Positions 1 to 7,038 of a stretch of 9,195 nucleotides of DNA are shown piece after piece. A model generated the notes under the pieces. The model saw only the letters and a program-made list of their open reading frames with translations. It ran no database searches and had not been told where the DNA came from. Source of the stretch: JACDBD01 sp050743385 (lineage in GTDB: Bacteria > Actinomycetota > Acidimicrobiia > IMCC26256 > JACDBD01). The DNA lies in NCBI GenBank assembly GCA_050743385.1, contig JBOGFJ010000137.1, forward strand, positions 1-9,195, written 5' to 3'. The translations under genes and the position numbers were made by a program. Position 1 is the first letter of the stretch; each line of letters starts with the position of its first letter.

Positions 1-8
1 GTCCGGGC

Positions 9-1592
9 TCACGCCGGACGCGCCACCTCCAGCTTCGGCTCCCGCGCCGGCGGAAGCGAGTCGTAGAGGTCGGCCACGAGATCCTTCCTGACCGCCTCGT
101 AGTCGGCGTCGGCCCACAGATTGCGGAACTGGTACGGGTCTTCCTCGACTCGGTAGAGCTCGCCCTCGGTGCCGTCGTACGCCACCGTCGACTCGGGCAG
201 CGGTCCCAACGCTTCGAACCGCTCGAGCCCGGTGGGCTCACCCCTGGTGCTCGGCTCGTACGCCGTGCACAGCCAACCGTCGCGATAGAGCGAGCGCATG
301 TGCATGCCGTAGCCGGGAAACTGGCTGTCCCACTCGCACAGCACGCGCTCGCGATCCGAGCCGGGGGCCGTGGGCAAAGGCGCGCCCTGCATCCATTCGG
401 CCCGGGGCACGCCTGCGATCTCGCAGAAGGTCGGGGCGAGGTCGACGTGACCGACCGGCTCGACGACCTCCGCCGGCGCAACCCCCGCACTCGGCGCCGG
501 CCGCCACACGAACGGCAACCGCATGAGCGCGTCGGTGTGGAACGGGCCCTTGTAGATGAACCCGAAGTCGCCCTGGAGCTCACCGTGGTCGGTCGTGAAG
601 AACACGTCGGTGTCGGCGTCCCATCCCCGTTCGGTGACTCGCCGCAGCACCCGGCCACACGCCTCGTCGATCAGCTCGTTCATCACGTGGGCCATCGCGT
701 TGACCTCGCGCACCTGGTCGTCGGTGAGTGAGCCGGGTGAGAAGGCGCGCGGGCCGCCCTCGGCGTTCTGCCAGGTGCCCTCGTACCACGCCCGCCAGTG
801 GGCCGGCTTCTGGGCGAGGATCTCGCGGATCGCGTCGGGTGATCCGGGATGCGCCGGCGGGAGATCGAGCTCGCGCCAGTCGACGCGGTGCACCTCCGAC
901 GCGGGCGGGTCCCACGGATGGTGCGGGTCGGGGAACGACATCCACACGAACCAGTCGTCGTCGACGTCGAGCGAGTCGAGGTACGCGATCGTCCGGTCGG
1001 CGATCCAGTCGGTGTGGTACCACTCGCGGGGCACCGAGTTGATCGTCGTCTCGGGCGCGCCGGTCTCGCCACCGGGCTGGGCGCCGAGCAGCGTCGCGAA
1101 ACCGGCTTCCGCGCCCGGGTGCTCGCGCAGCAGCCACTTCCCGTAGTGCTGGATCGGATGGCCGAACACGGCTGCGGTGTGCATCGCCAGCTCCACGTGG
1201 TCGAACCCGCGCATCGGGCCGGTCGAGTCGGTGTCGGCGAGGGCGTTCTCCTGCCAGTCGTGCCGGAGGTCGAAGCCGGGCTCGAAGTGCGCCTTCCCGA
1301 GCAGGGCGGTGCGGTAGCGGCCGCGCTCCGCGAGGTGGGCGGCGACGCTCGGTGCGTCGACGGGCAGCGGCACGCCGTTGGCGACGACGCCGTGGGTGCG
1401 CACGTACTGGCCCGTGAGCATCGTCGAGCGCGCCGGCATGCAGACGGTGTTCTGGTTATAGGCCCGCCGGTAGTTGACGCCGTCGGCGGCGAGGCCGTCG
1501 ACGACCGGGGTGCGAGCGATCTCGCCGCCGTTGCACCCGAGGGCGTCGTAGCGCTGCTGATCGGTGGTGATGAACAGGATGTTGCGACCCAT
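9..1592 (-). CDS. Type I (formylglycine) sulfatase, arylsulfatase/choline-sulfatase-like
   Basis: Predicted 527-residue hydrolase of sulfate esters, in the alkaline-phosphatase-like fold. The signature C-x-P-x-R is present as Cys51-Met-Pro-Ala-Arg55; in this family the Cys is oxidised to the catalytic formylglycine. Other family motifs are visible: Asp11 in the N-terminal TTDQQR strand, Lys100/His102 in GKAHFEP, the His224-His225 pair in SFPDPHHPWDPP, Asp335-His336 in TTDHGE (metal site) and Lys348. The C-terminal 'LYRVEEDPYQFRNL' resembles the usual sulfatase tail. The start was set at 1592, not at the longer in-frame start at 1628, because GGAGGG sits 5 nt upstream of this ATG and homologues begin with this strand. 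No signal peptide is seen, so a cytoplasmic location is likely. The ATG shares one base with the stop of the DUF1330 gene (TGATG), implying translational coupling. The natural substrate cannot be read from the sequence. Confidence 0.93.
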   Translation of the reverse strand: MGRNILFITTDQQRYDALGCNGGEIARTPVVDGLAADGVNYRRAYNQNTVCMPARSTMLTGQYVRTHGVVANGVPLPVDAPSVAAHLAERGRYRTALLGKAHFEPGFDLRHDWQENALADTDSTGPMRGFDHVELAMHTAAVFGHPIQHYGKWLLREHPGAEAGFATLLGAQPGGETGAPETTINSVPREWYHTDWIADRTIAYLDSLDVDDDWFVWMSFPDPHHPWDPPASEVHRVDWRELDLPPAHPGSPDAIREILAQKPAHWRAWYEGTWQNAEGGPRAFSPGSLTDDQVREVNAMAHVMNELIDEACGRVLRRVTERGWDADTDVFFTTDHGELQGDFGFIYKGPFHTDALMRLPFVWRPAPSAGVAPAEVVEPVGHVDLAPTFCEIAGVPRAEWMQGAPLPTAPGSDRERVLCEWDSQFPGYGMHMRSLYRDGWLCTAYEPSTRGEPTGLERFEALGPLPESTVAYDGTEGELYRVEEDPYQFRNLWADADYEAVRKDLVADLYDSLPPAREPKLEVARPA

Positions 1593-1996
1593 CACGACCC
1601 TCCGAGGCGATCGACCCGCGGCGAGCACGCCACCAGGACGGTGCGCTCGAGCCCTTGCTCGCGATGCGCGTGCGCGGCGTTGTACTCGGGCGTCGTGACC
1701 ATCTCGATGAAGGCTCGCCGGCTCGGGTACTCGACGAGCACGATCTGATCCCAGTCTTCACGAGTGTCGCCGATGAGGACCTGGTCGCCGCGGCCGGCCC
1801 ACAGCACCCTGCCGCCGCGGGCCTCGACCATCTCCACTGCGGCGTCTCCGTAGCGGCCGTACGCGTCCGCGCCCGATCCGCTGCCGTCGGCGGCCGTTGC
1901 CTTGAACTTGAGCAGGTTGAGCATCACGACCGGGCCCTCGTCGGGTGCGTGGGCCAGCTGCTCGAACTGCTCGCGGTTCGGCGTGATCCGGGTCAT
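1592..1996 (-). CDS. DUF1330-family small protein (dimeric alpha/beta-barrel type)
   Basis: 134 residues. The central 'GPVVMLNLLKFKA' stretch (about 21-33), followed by a Y-x-x-Y/G-D region and 'QIVLVEYPSRRAFIEMVTTPEY' (84-105), matches the pattern of DUF1330 proteins. These are small ferredoxin-like alpha/beta proteins that usually dimerise; their biochemical role is mostly unknown. The start at 1996 is supported by a strong GGAGGAG site a few bases upstream. It overlaps the end of the TetR gene by four bases (ATGA), and its own stop overlaps the sulfatase ATG, so it is the middle gene of a three-gene operon. The context suggests a role alongside the sulfatase, such as handling the released product, but that is inference. 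The family assignment is fairly sure and the function is unknown. Confidence 0.85.
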   Translation of the reverse strand: MTRITPNREQFEQLAHAPDEGPVVMLNLLKFKATAADGSGSGADAYGRYGDAAVEMVEARGGRVLWAGRGDQVLIGDTREDWDQIVLVEYPSRRAFIEMVTTPEYNAAHAHREQGLERTVLVACSPRVDRLGGS

Positions 1997-2589
1997 GGCC
2001 TCTCCTCCAGAAGGGTTGCCAGGGCGTCGACGAGCACAGCGCGGGCGTGCTCCGCGTCGAGGCGCTGCTGCGAGCGGAGCCGGTCCCACGCCTCCCAGCT
2101 CGTCAGGAGATCGAGCTGGTCGAGCAGCAGGGCGCGCGCTCGCGGCGTCCGGGAGTCGAGCTCCGATGCGAACAGCGCCTCGAGCTTCCGGCGCAGGCGG
2201 CGCCCGAGGGTCGCGAGGTTGCGCCGGACGGTGGGGGAGCGGTCGACTTGGAGGAGCGCGGCACGTCGAACGGGCGCGACGGTCTCGAAGAGCTCGCACC
2301 GCGCCGCGGCAACGGCGGCGATGCGCACGGCGAGCGCACCCTCGACCGGCGGAGCGTCCATGAGGTGCCCGTGGTCGTGGAGCTGGCGCTGTGCCACCTC
2401 CGCGATGAGGCCCTCCATGTCGGCGAAGTGGTGGTACACGCTGCGCGGGGCGACGCCCGCGGCCTCGGCCACCTGTTGTGCCGTGGGGCGGAGCTCGCCC
2501 CCGCGGTAGAGGGTGAGCAGGGCGTCGACGATGGCCTCACGGTTCCGCGTGCCTCGCTGCACGCGGCCGTCGATCGCCACGTCCGTCAT
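1993..2589 (-). CDS. TetR/AcrR-family transcriptional repressor
   Basis: 198 residues. An N-terminal helix-turn-helix is visible at about 35-65: 'RPTAQQVAEAAGVAPRSVYHHF' with the family's Y-x-H-F end, followed by 'ADMEGLIAEV'. The rest is an alpha-helical ligand-binding and dimerisation domain of usual length, rich in Arg, Leu and Ala. The ATG at 2589 was chosen over a TTG at 2625: the TTG lies inside the operator palindrome, and the ATG is preceded 7 nt upstream by a plausible -10 (TTCAAT), which fits a leaderless transcript. The 3' end overlaps the DUF1330 start by four bases, so it is co-transcribed with DUF1330 and the sulfatase. It probably represses its own operon through the palindrome just upstream. 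The inducing ligand is unknown; a sulfated compound or its product is a guess from context. Confidence 0.93.
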   Translation of the reverse strand: MTDVAIDGRVQRGTRNREAIVDALLTLYRGGELRPTAQQVAEAAGVAPRSVYHHFADMEGLIAEVAQRQLHDHGHLMDAPPVEGALAVRIAAVAAARCELFETVAPVRRAALLQVDRSPTVRRNLATLGRRLRRKLEALFASELDSRTPRARALLLDQLDLLTSWEAWDRLRSQQRLDAEHARAVLVDALATLLEERP

Positions 2590-2596
2590 GCCGCCT

Positions 2597-2625
2597 ATTG
2601 AACAGTAGTTGCAGAGATTCTGCAA
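2597..2625 (-). promoter_or_regulatory. Predicted leaderless promoter of the TetR-DUF1330-sulfatase operon
   Basis: On the minus strand TTGCAG (2625-2620), a 17-nt spacer and TTCAAT (2602-2597) form -35/-10 boxes. Only 7 nt (AGGCGGC) separate the -10 from the ATG at 2589, so transcription would begin at or next to the start codon. Leaderless mRNAs are common in actinobacteria. Both hexamers are imperfect, so this is a prediction supported mainly by spacing and the overlapping operator. Confidence 0.55.
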
Positions 2626-2630
2626 CTACT
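2604..2630 (-). promoter_or_regulatory. 27-bp perfect inverted repeat, probable TetR operator
   Basis: Arm AGTAGTTGCAGA (2604-2615), centre GAT, arm TCTGCAACTACT (2619-2630); all 12 arm positions are complementary. It lies 15-41 bp upstream of the TetR ATG and covers the -35 box and nearly all of the spacer of the predicted promoter. This is the usual geometry for a TetR-family autorepressor. Binding by the adjacent regulator is inferred. Confidence 0.85.
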
Positions 2631-2642
2631 ACGGGTTCGAGC

Positions 2643-3113
2643 TCAGCGCCGGCCGAAGTTCTGCGTCGCCCACAACCGCCCGTTCGCGCAGACGGCGCCG
2701 ATGCCGACAAAGTTGTAGCTCCCGAGGATGTTCCGTCGGTGAAGGGCGGAACTCATCCAGGCGGCCTCGATCTGTCCCGCACTCATGCCGCAGTTGCCGA
2801 CGAGGACGTTCTCGGCGGCGCCCGAGAAACCGGCGTTCAGGATCTCCTGGAGGTTGCGGTGCGCCAGCTGGCCCGTCGAAGCCATGTGCTGGGACCACCC
2901 TTGCGCGAGACCGCCCAACTGCCCGTCCCAGCCGAGTGCGGGGAGACCGTGCGCGGCCCGGTCGGCGTTGACCAGGTCGTAGAGCTCGCGGGTGAGACCA
3001 CCGGCCGGGAGCGACTGGTTGCCACCGCCGGCGAAGCAACCGGTGGCAACCGTGCCGACGACGGCTACGGAGGCGACGAGGCGTACCGTCCGAGTGCGCA
3101 ACGCCGTCAACAT
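2643..3113 (-). CDS. CAP/SCP-domain (YkwD-like) putative lipoprotein
   Basis: 156 residues. The N-terminus has basic residues, a hydrophobic stretch 'LVASVAVVGTVATGC' and Cys26 in a lipobox-like V-A-T-G-C context, so the protein is probably exported and lipid-anchored, although Ala at -3 is not the best lipobox residue. Residues about 40-155 form a compact CAP domain: 'LYDLVNADRAAHGLPAL', His76/His85, 'AEN' at 100-102, 'WMSSALHRRNIL' with His125, and a C-terminal 'WATQNFG' strand. Cys108 and Cys142 may form a disulfide. Bacterial CAP proteins are secreted and of mostly unknown function. The start at 3113 was chosen because it gives a clean signal peptide with an AGGGG motif about 9 nt upstream; a longer reading from 3242 has no signal-like start. 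It is divergent from the permease gene and ends 53 bp before the TetR ATG on the same strand, so read-through is possible. Confidence 0.85.
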   Translation of the reverse strand: MLTALRTRTVRLVASVAVVGTVATGCFAGGGNQSLPAGGLTRELYDLVNADRAAHGLPALGWDGQLGGLAQGWSQHMASTGQLAHRNLQEILNAGFSGAAENVLVGNCGMSAGQIEAAWMSSALHRRNILGSYNFVGIGAVCANGRLWATQNFGRR

Positions 3114-3290
3114 GAGATCTCGCCCCTCTCGCGTACGGTCCCAGCCCGCTCCCATTGGCATCGGTAACAAGCTCGGGCGCCTTGAGCGGTGTTTTCGCCC
3201 GGTTCGAGCAGAGGCCTGGGCGCGCATCGACGGCGCGATCACTGCGCGCTGCCCCGGTCACGGGCGTGGGGTCGACCATGATGGGCGCCC
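3114..3290. other. Divergent intergenic region between CAP lipoprotein and permease genes
   Basis: 177 bp that must hold the start signals of both divergent genes. I see no convincing -35/-10 pair with proper spacing on either strand, and no good Shine-Dalgarno before the permease ATG at 3291. Confidence 0.5.
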
Positions 3291-5885
3291 ATGTGGAAGG
3301 CGACGATCCGGGGCATCTTCGCCCGGAAGGTACGACTCGCCCTCACCGCCTTGGCGGTGATGCTCGGCGTCGCATTCGTCAGTGCCACCTACGTGCTCAC
3401 CGACACGATGCGCAACTCCTTCGACTTCGTCTTCGCCGAGACGCTGGCGGGTGTCGATCTGGTGGTGAGCTCGCCGTCGGCCGATTCCGACGTCGGGGTG
3501 CTCGGCGGAGGCCTGCTCGGCACCCCCAAGCGCGACCGGTTGCCCGACGGCACCATCGACACGATCCGGGGCATCGACGGCGTCGGTGCCGCCGACGGGT
3601 TCGTCGCCTACCTGGCCCAGTTCGTCGATCAGGACGGGGAAGTGATCCAGAACGGGATCGCGCCCACGATCGGGCTGGCGTGGATGCCGCTCGACGGCGA
3701 CGGCCCGTTCCAGCTCGCGCGCGACGGCCGTAGCCGGGCTCCCGTGCGCGACGGCGAGGTCGCGATGGACGCCGGCACCGCCCGCGAGCACGGGTTCGAG
3801 GTCGGCGACCGGGTCGAGGTGCAGCTTCAGGGACCGGTGGAGGAGTTCGAGATCGTCGGCCTCTTCGGGCTCGGGGAGACGTCGGAGTTCGGAGGCTTGA
3901 CGTTCGCGGCGTTCGACCTCGACACCGCGCAGCGGGTCTTGCGTTCACCCGACGCCGTCGACGCGATTGCGGTGACGGCTGCGCCCGGTGTATCGGACGA
4001 GGAGCTCCAAGGCCGCCTCCGAGCGACACTCGGTCCCGGCTACGACGTCGAAGCGGCCGACGAGGTGGCCTACGAGAGCGGCGCGACCGTGCGCCAGTTC
4101 GTCGGGCTCTTCAACGGAGCACTCCTCGCCTTCGCTGCCGTCGGGCTCGTGGTGGGCGCGTTCATCATCGTCAACACGTTCACCATCCTCGTCGCCCAGC
4201 GCACGCGCGAGCTCGGACTGCTGCGGGCGATGGGCGCCAGCGGCGGTCAGGTGCTGGGCTCGGTGATCGTCGAGGCCGGCGTGGTCGGGGTGGTGGCGTC
4301 GGTCGTCGGGCTCGGCGTGGGTGTCGCCCTCGCCGGGGCGCTCCTCAGTGTCGTCGAGCGATTCGGCTTCGACGTGCCCGACACCGGCACGGTGCTGCTC
4401 GCACGCACCGTCGTTGCCGCGATCGTCGTCGGCCTCCTCGTCACGGTCGGCGCAGCTCTCTTCCCGGCGGTGCGCGCCGCACGCACACCGCCGGTCGTCG
4501 CGATCCACGACGCTGTGCGCACCACCGCCGCGCCGCTCCGGCGCCGGGCGGTGGTTGGGATCGTGCTCACGGTGCTGGGGCTCGCGATCCTGTTCGCTGG
4601 TCTGGTGGCCGATCCGCCTGAGATCATCGAGCGGCTCGTCGTCGTCGGGGGCGGGGCGCTCGCCACCTTCCTGGGCGCAGTCATCCTCATCGCCACGTTC
4701 GCTCGTCCGCTCGCGCGTGCGATCGGTTGGCCCGTAGCGCGGGGAATCGGGGCGCCCGGTGTCCTCGCCCGTCGCAACGCGATGCGCAACCCGCGTCGTA
4801 CCGCGGCGACGGCGTCGGCACTCGTCGTCGGACTCAGCCTCGTGTGCCTGGTCGCGATCTTCTCGGCTTCGACGAAGGAGTCGTTGCGCGACGCCGTCGA
4901 CGGCGGCATCCGGGCCGATTTCGTGCTGAGCGCCAAGCAGCTCGGCCCCTTCTCGCCCGAGGTCGCCGACGCGGTACGTGACCTTCAGCCGGTCGAAGCG
5001 GCCAGCGGGATCCGCCTCCGCCAGCTCTACGTCGATACCGCCCCTGAGTTCGCCGCGATCGTCGATGGTGGCGCGATCGACGATCTCGTCAACCTCGACG
5101 TCGTCGAAGGCAGTACCGCCGGTTTGGCCTCGGGGGGGATCCTCGTGCACGAGAGCGAGGCCGACGACTACGACCTCACCATGGGCGAGCCGGTGGCGGT
5201 CGACATCGTCGGGCTCGGCTTCCGGACGCTGCCGGTTGCGGGCATCTACGGGCAGCAGAACTTCATCGGTGGCTTTCCCGTTCCCACGTTCGTGATCGAC
5301 CAAGCGGTGTTCGCTGCGAGTGGCTCGAGCACCCAGCAACTCGATTCGCTCGCGTTCGTGAAGGCTCGCCCCGGTCAGGGCGGCGCCGCGCGGGCCGCGA
5401 TCGAGGAGACGGTGAGCGAAGACTTCCCGAGCATCCGGGTTCAGACCCGGAGTGAGTTCCGGTCGCAGCAGGAGGACGCGGTCGATCGCTTCGTCGCCGT
5501 GCTGGTGGCGCTGCTGGCCCTGTCGGAGATCATCGCCGTGCTCGGGATCATCAACACGCTGTTCCTCTCTGTCTACGAGCGGACGCGTGAGCTGGGGCTG
5601 CTGCGATCCGTCGGCATGTCGCGCCGTCAGGTCCGCACGATGATCCGGGGCGAATCGGTGATCATCGCCGTCATGGGTGGTGTGCTCGGGATCGTCGTCG
5701 GCGTCTTCTGGGGATGGGCGTTCACCCGGGCGCTCGAGCGGCAGGGGATCACCGAGTTCGCGGTGCCGCTGTGGCAGCTGGTGGCGTTCCTCGCGCTCTC
5801 GGTGGCGGCGGGGATCGTCGCCGCCCTGCTCCCGGCGTGGAGGGCGGGCCGGCTCGACGTGCTCGAGGCGATCGCGACCGAGTAG
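3291..5885 (+). CDS. FtsX/MacB-type ABC transporter permease, two FtsX modules
   Basis: 864 residues, integral to the cytoplasmic membrane. Order: N-terminal membrane helix (about 15-36, 'VRLALTALAVMLGVAFVSATYVL'); extracytoplasmic MacB-like domain (about 40-265); first FtsX core (about 270-400) with the cytoplasmic loop 'RTRELGLLRAMGAS' at 304-317; extra helices near 420-440 and 448-470; another helix near 508-526; second extracytoplasmic domain (about 530-730); second FtsX core (about 733-864) with the near-identical loop 'RTRELGLLRSVGMS' at 764-777, ending in the typical 'PAWRAGRLDVLEAIATE'. About ten membrane segments in total. The two loops are the coupling-helix regions that contact the ATPase and show the internal duplication. 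Such permeases drive lipoprotein or lipid export or mechanotransmission. No ATP-binding subunit is adjacent, so the partner must be encoded elsewhere. The start MWKATIRGIFARKVRL is typical for the family. Substrate unknown. Confidence 0.93.
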   Translation: MWKATIRGIFARKVRLALTALAVMLGVAFVSATYVLTDTMRNSFDFVFAETLAGVDLVVSSPSADSDVGVLGGGLLGTPKRDRLPDGTIDTIRGIDGVGAADGFVAYLAQFVDQDGEVIQNGIAPTIGLAWMPLDGDGPFQLARDGRSRAPVRDGEVAMDAGTAREHGFEVGDRVEVQLQGPVEEFEIVGLFGLGETSEFGGLTFAAFDLDTAQRVLRSPDAVDAIAVTAAPGVSDEELQGRLRATLGPGYDVEAADEVAYESGATVRQFVGLFNGALLAFAAVGLVVGAFIIVNTFTILVAQRTRELGLLRAMGASGGQVLGSVIVEAGVVGVVASVVGLGVGVALAGALLSVVERFGFDVPDTGTVLLARTVVAAIVVGLLVTVGAALFPAVRAARTPPVVAIHDAVRTTAAPLRRRAVVGIVLTVLGLAILFAGLVADPPEIIERLVVVGGGALATFLGAVILIATFARPLARAIGWPVARGIGAPGVLARRNAMRNPRRTAATASALVVGLSLVCLVAIFSASTKESLRDAVDGGIRADFVLSAKQLGPFSPEVADAVRDLQPVEAASGIRLRQLYVDTAPEFAAIVDGGAIDDLVNLDVVEGSTAGLASGGILVHESEADDYDLTMGEPVAVDIVGLGFRTLPVAGIYGQQNFIGGFPVPTFVIDQAVFAASGSSTQQLDSLAFVKARPGQGGAARAAIEETVSEDFPSIRVQTRSEFRSQQEDAVDRFVAVLVALLALSEIIAVLGIINTLFLSVYERTRELGLLRSVGMSRRQVRTMIRGESVIIAVMGGVLGIVVGVFWGWAFTRALERQGITEFAVPLWQLVAFLALSVAAGIVAALLPAWRAGRLDVLEAIATE

Positions 5886-5896
5886 CCGTCCGGTTG

Positions 5897-5925
5897 TTGA
5901 CGCGAAACGGATTTTCGGATCAAAT
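5897..5925 (+). promoter_or_regulatory. Predicted sigma-70-type promoter for the SGNH hydrolase gene
   Basis: TTGACG (5897-5902), exactly 17 nt, then TCAAAT (5920-5925). This is the best promoter match I found in the window, in the 87-bp gap after the permease stop. Predicted transcription start is near 5932, giving a leader of about 40 nt. A weak imperfect hairpin followed by TTT (5888-5915) overlaps it and might attenuate permease read-through, but I do not call it as a terminator. Confidence 0.65.
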
Positions 5926-5972
5926 GCGCCCAGGCCCGGTGAGTGCATCTCGAGCCGAGTCTTGGGGGATCC

Positions 5973-6917
5973 GTGCGTCGGTCGATCGCCGTCGCGCTGT
6001 TCGGAGTAGGTGTCGCAACCGCGGCCGGGCTCGGGGCTCGGCCGGGCCCGTCAATGGCAGTGCCGTCGGCACTGAGTCGCGCGGGCGGTGACGACGTTCC
6101 CGCGGCCAAGGTCGGCGCGCTCCCTGTCGTACCGGCGGCCGCCCCTGGCGCCGCCCTCGGTGGAGCGCATCCGCCGTCGCCGGCGCCGGTACCGGGGCCA
6201 CCCGGCCGAATGCTGCTCATGGGCGACTCGGTCGCACGGTCGATCGGCCCGACCCTCGTGGCCGTGGCGCGCGAGCACGGCGTGGACATGCACAACGCTG
6301 CGATCTCGGGCTGCGGCCTCGTCGAAGGGATCACCTCCACTCCGGACGGCGTGCTCTTCCCGTGGTCACTCGGATGTGCCGGCGCCATCGCCGGCTACCA
6401 AGAGGAAAAGATCCGCGAATTCCAACCCGACGTCGTCGTCTGGTTGAGCGCGTGGGAGACGGCCAATCGCACGCTCGCAGACGGCGCAGTGGTCTTGCCG
6501 GGGACGCGTCACGGGAACCTGCGTCTGCTCGGTGAGATCGACAGGGCGGCGGTACGACTGCGCGCGGGTGGTGCCCGACTGGTGATGGTGCTGCTCGCGC
6601 CGGTGCCACAGGGTTCGGAGGAATTCACGAAGGACACCACGATCCACCGCCTCTCGCGCCTCAACGCGATGCTCGAGAACTACGCGCGCCGGCACGCAGA
6701 CAGCGTCTCGGTCGTGTACATGAGCGAGTTCCTCTGCCCGAACGGCCCGCCGTGCCCCGCCGAGGTGGGCGGAACGATCCCACGCCCCGACGGCATCCAC
6801 TTCGACGATCCCGCCGGCGCGCGCTGGGCCGCCGAGCAGCTGTTCCCGAGACTCGTCGCGCCGCTGCTGCCGGGTGAGCCCCCGGCGTGGGGATACGTGG
6901 GCGTCGGACGCGTCTGA
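5973..6917 (+). CDS. Exported SGNH-fold hydrolase (esterase/acyl-hydrolase type)
   Basis: 314 residues from a GTG start with GGGGGA 4 nt upstream; a longer GTG start at 5943 lacks such a site. The N-terminus 'MRRSIAVALFGVGVATAAGLGA' looks like a signal peptide or membrane anchor, followed by a Pro/Ala-rich linker to about residue 78. The SGNH domain then runs to the end: block I 'LLMGDSVARS' with nucleophile Ser86, a Gly/Asn block around 'HNAAISGCG' (107-115), 'PDVVVWLSAWETANR' (152-166), and the C-terminal dyad Asp273-x-x-His276 in 'RPDGIHFDD'. Cys114/Cys135 and Cys255/Cys261 could form disulfides, fitting an extracytoplasmic site. This domain type often occurs fused to acyltransferase-3 membrane domains that O-acetylate cell-wall or surface sugars; here it stands alone. 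The likely role is deacylation or acyl transfer on envelope glycans; the substrate is unknown. Confidence 0.85.
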   Translation: MRRSIAVALFGVGVATAAGLGARPGPSMAVPSALSRAGGDDVPAAKVGALPVVPAAAPGAALGGAHPPSPAPVPGPPGRMLLMGDSVARSIGPTLVAVAREHGVDMHNAAISGCGLVEGITSTPDGVLFPWSLGCAGAIAGYQEEKIREFQPDVVVWLSAWETANRTLADGAVVLPGTRHGNLRLLGEIDRAAVRLRAGGARLVMVLLAPVPQGSEEFTKDTTIHRLSRLNAMLENYARRHADSVSVVYMSEFLCPNGPPCPAEVGGTIPRPDGIHFDDPAGARWAAEQLFPRLVAPLLPGEPPAWGYVGVGRV

Positions 6918-6922
6918 CGGCG

Positions 6923-6951
6923 TCGGAACGCGAGAAGGCCGCTGCTACCAT
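6923..6951 (+). promoter_or_regulatory. Possible tRNA-Val promoter (extended -10)
   Basis: TGC-TACCAT (-10 at 6946-6951, with an upstream TG) lies 12 nt before the tRNA. A poor -35 candidate, TCGGAA (6923-6928), has 17-nt spacing. Position and the extended -10 favour it; the weak -35 keeps confidence modest. Confidence 0.45.
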
Positions 6952-6963
6952 CGACCCCTCACC

Positions 6964-7038
6964 GGGCGGTTAGCTCAGGGGGAGAGCACTTCCTTGACGC
7001 GGAAGGGGTCAGAGGTTCAAATCCTCTACCGCCCACCA
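6964..7038 (+). tRNA. tRNA-Val (anticodon GAC)
   Basis: 75 nt including an encoded CCA (7036-7038). The cloverleaf folds fully: acceptor GGGCGGT/ACCGCCC, D stem GCTC/GAGC, anticodon stem CTTCC/GGAAG with loop TTGACGC (anticodon GAC, reading GUC), variable loop GGGTC, T stem AGAGG/CCTCT with loop TTCAAAT, discriminator A. All stems are Watson-Crick. It is followed directly by integrase-associated repeats, so it is the probable chromosomal target of the mobile element to its right. Its 3' half must be restored on integration, since the gene is intact here. Confidence 0.97.
7007..7038 (+). other. Candidate left attachment site (3' end of tRNA-Val)
   Basis: Tyrosine recombinases of tRNA-targeting elements usually use the 3' part of the gene as the core site. 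The 9 bases 7007-7015 (GGTCAGAGG) recur at 9187-9195, the last bases of the window. The proposed repeat would run from the variable loop to the CCA (32 nt) if the sequence beyond the window continues the match. Only the first 9 nt can be verified here. Confidence 0.5.

Noticed and set aside
849..1748. 299-codon plus-strand open frame opposite the sulfatase and the DUF1330 3' end
   Set aside because: No recognisable domain; it runs antisense across two well-supported genes and is explained by GC codon bias.
2590..2625. Longer TetR protein starting at a TTG at 2625
   Set aside because: That start lies inside the operator palindrome and would be upstream of the predicted transcript start; the ATG at 2589 is more typical.
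3343..3360. Hairpin TCACCGCC-TT-GGCGGTGA within the start of the permease gene
   Set aside because: It encodes part of the first membrane helix (LTALAV); Ala/Val codons in GC-rich DNA create such palindromes, so it is not called as regulatory.
5888..5915. Terminator-like hairpin after the permease gene
   Set aside because: The stem has a mismatch and a G-U pair, the T-run is only three to four bases, and it overlaps the well-formed promoter for the next gene.
3945..5948. 667-codon open frame on the minus strand opposite the permease gene
   Set aside because: Its product is low-complexity, rich in Asp, Arg, Glu and His, and it mirrors the codons of the strong FtsX gene. Long antisense frames are usual in GC-rich DNA.
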